Source of the DNA: Talinum fruticosum
Taxonomy: Eukaryota > Streptophyta > Magnoliopsida > Caryophyllales > Talinaceae
Assembly (NCBI GenBank): GCA_021018815.1
Contig: JAITYX010000030.1
Location: forward strand, 945,001 to 1,009,000
Length of the DNA: 64,000 nucleotides
Direction: 5' to 3'
Of the stretch, positions 48,849 through 59,560 are shown piece after piece (position 1 is the stretch's first letter; each line of letters begins with the position of its first letter). Made by a program: the position numbers and the translations under genes. Below the pieces are notes generated by a model. It worked only from the letters and a program-made list of their open reading frames with translations. It had not been told where the DNA came from and made no database searches.

Positions 48849-51208
48849 AAAGTATGTATGAGTTCAATTTTTTTCAGTAAAAGATAACACAGAAAGTGAA
48901 TAATCATTTCATAATCAAGTGCGGGATGAGCTAAACAGACAGAACCAATGGCCCCCAAAACTGCCATCTTCAACCCTATCAACCCTCAAAAGTCTAATAA
49001 TTGTACTTCCACTAATGCTTATACAAGTCTCTTCACCTACCAAATCGCTCCGATTCCCATCATTCCATCTCCAAGTAAACCTAAATGCTACTTGCTAAGA
49101 CACTCTTATTTTACTGATCAGTCTGTTCATTTCTAGACCTGAGAAAGTAAGTTAAAATTTTTATTGGATTAACTCTTCCCATGTGATATTAATGCACTTA
49201 AAAATGTAAACGGTAGGTCATTGACATTCGGGGAAAAATAGATTGAAGTTATTAAATATGTTTTATAGTTATATTGATACTGTAAATATAGAGTTGAACG
49301 AAAATATATTTACCATTAATTTTATCGGAATGAAGATCAATTTTGATATTTTATATATTTTTTCCAAATAAATTCTCTCCTGGGTTTTGTTCTGTGAAAT
49401 TTTACTTTCTGTCAAAAAATATGAGCCCTTTCGGGTGCCCAGTTGATCATATGGGTCATGGCTAGCTGAAACCAATCAGCCCAATAAAGTCTGACGTGTC
49501 AGTGAATCCGAAGGTCCGGTCAGATAAACGGGGTGGGTAGGATGATCCACATACAGCATGTGCATATTCAAAAAACTCAACGTCTAATTCTGATTTAAAA
49601 AGAACTTAGCGGGCCCTACCTGACATTGAGATTTGACAAACATAAGGTAACCGTTGAGGTGCAATCCCGTAATATCCACAGTTGCCAAGGGCAGAAATGG
49701 AATGCAAAAGCATAATTGCATACCCCAACAACAATCCGACGCCCGAGAACCCGGCTCGACACCCGATATCATTGGTATCCGGGTACTGCCTTTACCCTCT
49801 GTAAAGACAGATTTTACTGCTCCACCTTCACCTGACAATTTTTACCCTTCCACGCCCCTATTAACCCCAGTAGCAGCCCTATATATTCTCCACAGTACTC
49901 TTCAACGGAAAGAAAAAACCTTTTTTTCCCTTCACTCTTTTCATCCCAATTTTGGTATATATATATATACTGAAAATAATAAAGTACTATCTTGAGGCAT
50001 CGTATAATATTGTAAAGTTATTTTTTATGGTATATATGACAGCCCAGGTTAATAATTTATTATTTTTTATGGTAAATCACACCAAGAGTAAAACTCAAGA
50101 AATTGATGAAAATTAAAAATTAAAACTAACTCTCACAAAATAGTGACGCAATTTATTGAAATAGATATAAGATAATTAGGAAATATTTTGTAACTAAATA
50201 AAATTTTAAGGAACACAAAAATTGGGACTTATTATAGTAGATGGAGAAGGTTGATATAATTTTTCTTATAGAAGTTTGAGTTTGAATATATTTCTTTTGA
50301 TATGTAATCATTTGTTAATGGGTGATTAAACTAGTATCGGCATAAAATGTATAACGCTTTTGAATAGTACATTTTCTCCAATACACAACTTATATTTTGA
50401 AATATTAGTTAAGAAAAATAAATATTAAAACATTCATAAAAGTATATTCATTTCATTCGTAACATATAACTTACAACTTATTAAATTTTCATACCCACAA
50501 TAATAACTATTTATTACACATTATTATTTACTATTATAAGAACATTCCTTGAAAACCAAGTTCTTCTACTCATAATGCTTATTATATATTATAGTAATAT
50601 ATTATACCCCACGGTTTCATATACAAATAATTTATCCACTTTTTTTTTTTTTTCGTCTACTAGTCAAATGGGATAATTTGAAAATTTTTTTAGAAAGTAT
50701 ATTTGACTCAAATAAAATGACAAAAAATATATCAGCTTATTCTAATAAATTAATTAAATTTTCTGATTAAAATAAAATTTGCCAATTTAGTGGTGAAAAT
50801 GCATGATAAAATGAGAATTGTTTTGTTTCCTTTTATTATTGATTTATTGAAAGGCGCAAAGGGCAATAGAATAGAGACAAAATGGGAACCCGAGAAAAGC
50901 CAAATGGGTAATTTCCATTCCCATCTTAATAAGCTTGTCCTCTTCTCCTCTTCTCTATCCACATTCGGACCCGCTGATTCAAATTTCGGACCCTCACTTC
51001 CCTCTTTCTCTCTCCTGAGCAAAATCTGTAACGGACGACTCGAGGAAGGGAAGGGGAAATCAAAGATGAAATCCCTAGAAATCTTCATCTGAAATTCGAT
51101 CCTTCTGAAACTTTCCATTTCAAGAGCGACTGATTTGAGTTCAGATTTCACACAGTGAGAGTGAGAGGGAGAGGGAGAGGGAGAGGGAGAGGGAGACAGA
51201 GAGGCGGG
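48849..51208. other. Intergenic region with promoter-like block and TPX2-like 5' leader
   Basis: Mostly AT-rich. A block of more even composition at about 49.45-49.95 kb contains CTATATATT (about 49879-49887) and CTCAACGGTTA on the minus strand (about 49649-49659), and looks like a promoter without a clear gene behind it. The 3' end is the TPX2-like leader, with a (GAGAGG)n tract at about 51163-51195 and an AACGG word at about 51026. Confidence 0.4.
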
Positions 51209-54200
51209 ATGGATGAAGAAATGGAGGAGCAGGTTATGGTGTATGAGGTATCAGAAGTTGATTTTGACTACGAGTTCGACGCCCCTCGCTTCTTCGATTT
51301 CACCCGACCCGAGTCCGAAGCTGAAGTTCGTCACTCCGAGGCCTGGTTTGACTCCGCCACCAGTTATCCGCCCTCTCGTAAGTCTCCCACAGATTACTGT
51401 ACTCCTAAAACCCTAACCTTTTATCTGCCCTTTTTGATGCTACATTTTCCTATTTTTGTTTTTTTTTCCCTTGTTTGTTGGCATTTCGTTGAATTTGAGT
51501 TTTCTTGAATAATCTTGATGCGGTTTTGTGCTGAGTACTGAGTTTGATTAGACCCTTGTGAAGACACTTTGAAGTGGAATCTGTTTAAATTTCCAGCATT
51601 TGAAAACTTCTTCTTAAACGAGGCATTTCTTTGTAGTATATAAATTTTAGCAAAAAAATGATGATGGGTGAGAAATCAGATGGGTTGGTTAGCTTTTTAG
51701 GACAAAAATTAGACGCTTGTTACTTTGTACTAATCTTGCTTGATACGCATTACTTAGTTTTCTCTGTATTGTATATTCGATGACTCGCTTGCAAGTGTAA
51801 AAATGTCAGTTGGTTTTCAAATTGAGAATTTCACTTGAGCACTGAGGATTAGTCTTTGTGTGTGCGTGTGGTTAGAGTCGGGTGGTATAGCCTAGTATAT
51901 GTAGTAAGGTTATGGTGGTTGAGAACCAATTGACCTTATGAATGCTATTCTGAAGGTGAATTACTATGAGTATTGTGAAATAGAGCGCATCACCTGCTGT
52001 CCCCAATGCCGTCTTAACAACTGATATTGCTGTTGAAGTTTCAAGTACATGAGTAGTAGGCAATTCGGTTTGCTTTTGCATATTCAAATTGGCTCTTTTG
52101 TAAATGATAAATGCTGAAGGAATGAAGAATGATAGTAATAAGAGATATGGGAAAGGTTTGAATGCAATTCTTTGATAAACACCTCTTATGATCTCACCTA
52201 TGTATCATTATTTTTATACATCTCAAATGTTCCATCACGCCCCCTCTCTCTGTGGGGTGGGTGGGGGCAGGGTGGCTTCTTTTGTTGTTGCTAAAGATGT
52301 AGCGTGTATGCATCTGTTTTTCTAATACTTATCTTTCCGTTTTTGGCTCCAAATTGCAGCTTTTGTAACTAAACTACTTGCAAGAGAGGACTTGTACTTG
52401 GAAAATGTCAATGTCTCCTCCAATTCTATGTATGACGGTGGATTGTCATTAGTTGATGGTGAAACTCATGTTGCTGAGGTTGGAAACGATTCTGATCAAG
52501 ATGAGTCCTGCAGAGGTATGACTTAAGCCTACTTCTGAAGACAGAATTAGAAAACTTGCATATCTCAAGCATATAGGTACCAACTGAGGGTTTTCTTTGC
52601 TAACCACAATTACTCTAATTCCAAAATATCTATCTCTTGTGAAGGGTTGTTATTTAGTTGTTTTGTCTGGGACATATGAGTCCAGCTCTACAGAATTACG
52701 AAACAATCTAATTCAGGTCATCCTAACTTCTCAAATGGACTATAAAAGTGGTATGGTGAGCCATAATAAGTGACAATTTAGCTTGAGAAGAGAGGAGTGA
52801 GTCGACCCCAAAGCTTTTGGTTTAGCATCCTTGGTGTTCTACAGATGTATATATTAAAAAATTTAAGATAGAACCATGGCTTTTGAGGGGCTGAACTCGT
52901 ACCTTGGGCAAATGTTGCAAATAGTGTAGTTTGACCTTGCTGGTTAAAACCCTAGCTCCATGACTAATTCAAGGTATCCTAGCTGAAGTGCACATATATC
53001 CCGACTTTTTCCACAATGTGCATGTTACATGTCGAAGAAAGTGGTAGATGGGCAAATATATATTCAATTGCATGTCAATGGATTTTTTTTGGCAGACTAC
53101 AAAAGGAGGTTTGTAATACTGCTTATTAGTGTCTGCATGAGTTAATCAATTGCTGAATTATGGGCATGTGAACCTTACTTCTTAGCTTAATGGGCATATC
53201 CTCCCTTCATGGATATAACCAGATAGTGTAAATGTTCAAACATGCATTTTCAGCTTGTTGCTTACCTATTCACTCTGAACTATTCACTGTGAACTGTTCA
53301 AGTTTGTTTTGAGCTTTTGGTACTATATTGACAACAAAATTGCTTATGGGAGCTTGATTTGTTAAGCTTTATCTCACTTATAACCTATATGTTTTGTATT
53401 GAAATCAGTGTTGAACATGTTGGTATTCTCATCTGTCTTTCTGTTTTCTTTGCAGGTGTGGAAGAAAGAAGGCAAGCTTTGTTGCGAAATCTAAAAAGTG
53501 GCAATTTACCAAATGTTCAAAATCATGGTGAAGGTTTACTTGGAGGTGCTGGTGGTTACTCTGTTATTTTTGATTTATTTAAATTTTGTAATATATGCAG
53601 TTGGATGACAATATATCATAGTTGTGTTAAGTTAAACAATTTTACATTGCTATTGATTATCATTCATATAAACAAAAGAGTTGTATATTTAAGTACACAA
53701 CATATAGTTGCCTGAGTATGTCCAAAATTGAGACAACTGAGAATGTGTAAATGATTGCTTGCTGATTGCGTGATGTCAACAAATTTTACATAATCTGATC
53801 GAAGTATGTTCTGTTTTCCTTTTTTTTCTTTTTTTCTTTTTTGAAAGGAGAAGGGGGTCATTTATTCATTTTTGAAATAGCTGTAGACTCAGGGAGACAT
53901 TTTAGAATTTATTGAACAAGGGAATGGTTACTCTTGATGTTTTGTCTTTGATTTAGTATCGTAAAGCTCTATTGATTCGACAATATTAACCCATATGTTT
54001 TCAATGGAATCCTTTCTTTGTTTATTTAAATCAGGTTCTTCTAGAGTTTTGTCATTCTTTAATCACCTGGCTAATGATGTAAAGAAGACAAAAACTAAAT
54101 CCCTTGCTAGGAAGCCATCTTTGCCAAGGAGCTCCACTTTGATGAAGCCTACCGCTAGTCAATTGGCCAAACAAACTCAGAGACGACAAGCCTGTGATTC

Positions 54201-57200
54201 AAGGTAAAATTTAAATGGTTACTATGATGTGACATGCCTATTTCACATCTATTGTCCAGGCATTATTATTCTTCTGTTTCATGTGACATGAGTTTTTGGG
54301 AGGTGGGGTGTCCGGAGGGGATAATTTGGTTGCATTCTTTAGAGGTCCCAGTTCTAAATGGTGATACATGTCACTAGATCTCAGAAGAATGAAAGCAGTT
54401 CTACTCATATTGGGATTGAAAATCAAGCTTCGAAGAGGCAAAAGCTAGATGGAGGTCTCCTACGAAGGGTGCATTTTCTACTATCCTTTTGTTTGGGTTT
54501 CTTTTTGTTCTTTGAGCTGAATTAATTCAATTTTTCCTTTTATTATGAGCCTATATTCAAACTTTTATATTTCTTAGCCCTTAATATTATCTTGAAATTT
54601 TGCAGAACACTAGCATTGATTGGTCTGCAGCTTCTATTTGCAAATATACTTGGTCCCACTACTATCTTGTTCAAATTGTCTTATAGAAATTGAGTGCCAT
54701 ACTTCTTCTAGGACATAACATATGCTTTGGCATTAAGTCTAAATTGGTTTCTTCCCTTTGAGATGTTCAATGGAATTGTATGCCTTTGTATTTCGGTAAT
54801 TATACTCTCTGCTGGTGTACTTATGGGCATTAAGCATTGGGTTTTCTTTCGGACAGATTGTTGATATGAAGCAACAAATCAATCTAGCGCGCAAGGTGCC
54901 TAAAAAGGTATGTACTTGCACAACAGGATAGCTTCTCTGTCGGTATTGTTCAACAGCATCTTCATATTTGGTCTCTTCAGTAATCCTTTCTCTGTTTAGT
55001 CAACTTGGATTATGAACACAGAGGGTATTAGTGCCTCCTACATGGTGGTACTGCAGCAAACATAAATATAAAAAGGGGCATAGTATAGCATGCAGTGTTC
55101 CATGTTCAATTGCCAAAATAATTTTTCTGATTCAGATTTTTTGATGCCATGATCAGCTTCTTATACATAGTCTTTCTGTAATAAGGCCTTTCCTCTTGAA
55201 GTCAGTTTAAATTGCTTTGATGTTTGTGCTTTTCTGCGCTAGTAATGGTCTGTAGGATGTATAAGATTAGAATTTGAATCTTCTACTTGCATTTGTTGAT
55301 CCTTGTAACTGCCGTATGTCTGCCTTGGTCGACTCTTGGAGTACCAGGAGTTTTTCTTTTATGTAGCTCCTGGTGACAACACCTAATTAACAGATAATTT
55401 GAATGGCATTTCAGGATATTATTGTCCAAGGCATGATTTCACAAGCTAAGCCACGGATTACCATCCCAAGAGAGCCAGACCTCGAAACTTCGCATAGGGC
55501 TGGAAGGATGAGGTGAAATTTCATAGTTAGGCTTCTATTAGTTGCTGCCAGTATTTTCTTAAGAGGACTAGATTTGCTGAAATCATGTTTCAATTGCTGA
55601 TCAAAGTTGGTGCCATGCTGGGTGTCCTAATAAAAATTTTGACTCAAAAAAAGAATAAGATCAAGGTTTTATATTTGTACTGTTTTTGTGTATATATGGT
55701 CACCTATTAGCTCTTCATTGGCAGATCCACAATCATAAATGAAGCAGAAAATCCTACTGCAACCACTCGCAGATTTAAAGCACGGCCATTGAATAGAAAG
55801 GTCCACATTAATGCCACAAACATGGAATAGTGGCCTTTTTTTGGTTCTTTATTACTTCTTTTTGAGTTCTAACTTTTTCTGTGACTGGAATTTGTAGATA
55901 CTTGAGTCTCCTGTGCTTTCACTGCCTAAGAGAAGTACACCACAATTGCCAGATTTTCAAGTGGGTCTTCGATGTCTAAAATTTTGCTTTTCCAAGAATC
56001 AATTGTTAAAAAGATGTCTGTCTTGCTCACTTTCATGATATTGGTGTTCAGGCTTTTCACCTTAAAACAACTGAGCGAGCTAAGCAACATGCCTCTGCTA
56101 CTACATCAGGGGCACTTCGTCAAACTGACAAGGTAAATCTCTTTTTAATCCGTAAATCGTAGATAACTATCCAATAAAATTGAAACATGGTGTCCATGTG
56201 TCTGGATGAGTGTCTGAGCATAATCCCTTATAGTCTCTTAATACCTGCATCTGCTACCAATGTTGTAACAAGTTAAACTTAATGATGCACCTGTTTGAAT
56301 ACTCTACACACAACAGATCAAACTCCCTGATTCTTTTCTTTTGGGTTTATGTCATCAAACACGAAATGACACGGCTGATTGTTGTCATATATTCTATCTT
56401 TCCGCTCTGTACATGCTTCATGTTTGAGCATTTAACTTGTTACAACAATTTTTGTCAGATATCAGTTAGAAGTGTCAGATTTGGGTGCTTTAATTCTTTG
56501 CTTCATGTTTGAGCGAACATACACCAATCATCATAGCATAGATGTAGAGATGAGAGGGTGCACACTGGAGACTTAAAATAATAGGTTAGCTAGTACAGGA
56601 AGTGCATTATTCAAATGATAATAGTGCTACTAGCTGGCTATGGTTTTGGGGAGATTGCAAGAACAGATAAAGGTACAAAGATGTGCAATGAGATTGTGCC
56701 TTTCTAGGTTTGCAAAGATGTGCACACTGGAGACTTGAAATGATATGTTAGCTAGTGTAGGAATTGCATTATTCAAAGGATAATAGTGCTACTAGCTGGC
56801 TATGGTTTTGGGGAGGTTGCAAGAACAAATAAAGGTGCAAAGATGTGCAATGAGATTGTGCCAATGAACATGATAGTTACTATTATTCTTGTTGAGTTGC
56901 ATCAGCTAGCTCAACAATATCCACCCAACTGACCAAAGTGCCTTGGCTCCTAGCCCTTCCCCAATCTCCATGAGATCTCAGAGTCTGCATGGTTATCCAG
57001 ATTGGGGAATCGGATTAACAAAGATGAGAAGAACTTCTGTCTCCTTGTAACATTTTTTGTTCTCTTCTTTTTGGGAGAGCGGGTAGGGGAAGTGTTGCAA
57101 GCAACGATCTTTTTCTGACTTTACCATTGGCCAATTGAAAATCTCTGATTGCAGGTTTTGAACAAAGCCAGTGCCCCTAATTGCATTTCAGACGCTGGAG

Positions 57201-58834
57201 ATGGAGATCCTAAAAGGTGACGGCTCAATTCCAGAAGTATAGGCCATTAGAAAGTGTATTATGATGCATTATGAGCACTTTTACATGTTGATGTCTCTTT
57301 ATAATTTATATGCTTCATATCATGTGTTGTCATAATATTGTGTAATTCTATCTAATCATATCAGTTTTCTTATTTTTGACTATTAAAAGGAATTCTGTGA
57401 TGTGTGATCAGCACAAAAATTCTTTCTTCCACATTCTTAAACCTTTTCCGAATACTAGAAAGAAAAAAATTGGGCTGTTATTGTACTTAATATAATCCTT
57501 GATGTTTTAACTTGAGTTTGGAAGTCTCATGTTGACCTTTGCCTTGGTTCTCCAAATCTCCAGCATCTGAGTGTCTGGTAATCATGTTGCCTGCGTATCA
57601 TAAGCTTGGCTGTGTTTGATATGTTAGTTCATTCATTAGCATGCAATGTAATTTTGTGCCGGTGTGCTTACACCTGGTTGATTCTTATTTCTCCAGGTGT
57701 GATTCTTCAGTAGCTGCAAAAATGTCAGCATGCCAACCAGTACATAGCTTTAAAGCACGTGTTCTTGATAGTAAGGTACATTGCTACTGCTCCTAAAATA
57801 GAATCATCTATTGATTACTAAAATGTCTGCTTTAACTCTATACAGATCAGAAATTCAGTTCTGGTCACTTGAGTGATTCCACTGACTAGAAATTATTCAA
57901 AACTCACCATCAATTCCCAATTTCTCCTGGGTGCTGGGATTTAAATTGATGATGTCTATCCATAACGCTGAACTTCTGAAAATGTTAAGAAAAATGGTTT
58001 CCAGAAAAGGACAGAATTCTAATTATTTTTTCTCGTGCAGATATTGACAAGTAAGGGAGATATTGGTGTTTTTAGAAATAGTAAAAGGGAAGTTACAGTG
58101 CCAAAGGTAATTTCTCATGATCTTGGCTACACTGCCTGTATGTTTTCCATGGTGAATTCTGAAGCTTTATCCTTGATTCCTTGTTGGTCTTCCTCTAGGA
58201 ATTTGAGTTTCAAACAGCAAAGAGAAATCAGCAAAATCCTCCCATAGATCTATTCAGCAAGGTGGGTACCTCTTATGGTGACACATGCTGCTTGCTTCCC
58301 AGTAGATTCACTGTTATATTTACTCTCTTCAAAATTTGTAGCTCTCTCTCAATGGTGAACCTCAGGCGAAAAGTTGTGGGAAGCTAGAGCTGTCACAGAG
58401 GACCTCCATTCCTTCAAAAGTCTCTCTCTACTCCCTTATTAACTTCTTGAAGCAAATCTTTTCTTCCCCCATTTCCCCTGTTACTGGAACCTGACTCACT
58501 TCCAACTTTTTGCTATAAGGGATCAAAAGAAAATAGATGGGAGTCTTCTCTCCAGGATAAAAATGTAAGAATATGCTCTATCTTTGAATATGATATATAT
58601 TTCTTTCAAAATTTATTTTGTTCTTCGCCTCATAATTTGCTCTGACAGATGAGCCAACCTAGAAACGAGAAACCAGACACACACAATGTTGCCAATGGAG
58701 GGATTGGTGAAATGGGTCCTGCCATCAGCAGGTGCGTATCTTATATATATCCTGAAGCCTGAATAAGCTGTGAAAATTATGCTCAATGATTGAGAATTCA
58801 TATCTAATGCAGGACCTTTGGGAGCTGGAGATAG
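51209..58834 (+). CDS. TPX2-like spindle assembly / Aurora-kinase-binding protein (TPXL2/3 type), 18 exons
   Basis: TPX2 proteins bind microtubules, activate Aurora kinase and are controlled by importin-alpha. The N-terminus has the Aurora-binding signature (DYEFDAPRFFDFTRPES, SYPPSPFVTKL). Later segments are family-typical: SSTLMKPTASQLAKQ, ASKRQKLDGGLLRR, ITIPREPDLETSHRAGRMR, FKARPLNRKILESPVLSLPK, STPQLPDFQAFHLKTTERAK, ILTSKGDIGVFRNSKREVTV and GSKENRWESS. Exons: 51209-51377, 52360-52515, 53456-53545, 54035-54203, 54378-54468, 54857-54907, 55415-55512, 55725-55800, 55898-55960, 56052-56132, 57155-57216, 57697-57775, 58041-58106, 58199-58261, 58342-58419, 58520-58564, 58649-58731 and 58813-58834. 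All are GT-AG with compatible phases and total 513 residues without any frameshift. The C-terminal TPX2 domain of long TPX2 is absent, which suits the shorter TPXL2/TPXL3 group. The last two exons are the least certain; the protein could end after exon 16. Confidence 0.9.
56560..56883 (+). repeat. 162-bp tandem duplication in TPX2-like intron 10
   Basis: Two adjacent copies begin GCACACTGGAGACTT, at 56560 and 56722. They share long identical runs (ATAATAGTGCTACTAGCTGG, GATGTGCAATGAGATTGTGC) with scattered substitutions. The duplication lies wholly within the 1-kb intron between exons 10 and 11. Confidence 0.9.
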
Positions 58835-59560
58835 TGATGCTAATTTTTCACCCCAGATTAGGCTACCAAGATGTACAAAATTCCTGTAGATGAAAGTTTA
58901 TACTAGTGCTCAGGATTCGGTCTCACAACATACAGTTAATCAAGCTTTTTGGCTTTTGAACAATCTGAAGTCCTGGATAGTAGCAGCCCCAAAGTCCTAG
59001 CAGAATTAAAATATAGGCAAGATTGTACAGAAGTTGTGCACCTCCTCCTGTTCATTGAATCCCTGTTGTACCCCTGTTTTTTGCCGGAATTGCACCTGTC
59101 TGTCACCCGGAGGAGATACACTGATGTAGTTTTACTTTCGGAAAGAACACAAACACTTTTTGCTTCAATAGAGTTGATATCTTTCTCTGATCTGTTTCCT
59201 ATTTGGAAACCTTTTCTCTACTTGTTTGTGACGTTTAACGTTCTTACGTTTCTGGTTTTAGCTTAATGAATGTGATTGACAGGACTTAAGGAGGTTAAAA
59301 TGTTTACAAAAACTGTATACGATCCCGTGCTCTAAATATAGGATCCCAACTTGCATAATGAATAAACACACTTGATCTCATCCTCCAGATATGTTCTATA
59401 CGCATTCCCGATATATACATGAAAAGTGAAGTAAAGCTCTGGTATTAATACATAAATAAGCTTGAATTCATTTTGGCAAGGTTTAACTATGAATTGATTC
59501 CATGCTCTAACTACGAGTCTACCGAGATTTAAGCTTTTGTTTCTCCACCTCATTTCTAGC
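58835..59560. other. Convergent 3' flanks of TPX2-like and SLAC1
   Basis: The TPX2-like gene (plus) and SLAC1 (minus) end towards each other with about 0.73 kb between their stop codons. This interval must hold both 3' untranslated regions. The plus frame 58949-59266 has no domain and is not called. Confidence 0.6.

Noticed and set aside
49654..49995. 113-codon plus frame
   Set aside because: It spans a TATA-like promoter block and ends in an (AT)n stretch; composition and context fit a promoter rather than a gene.
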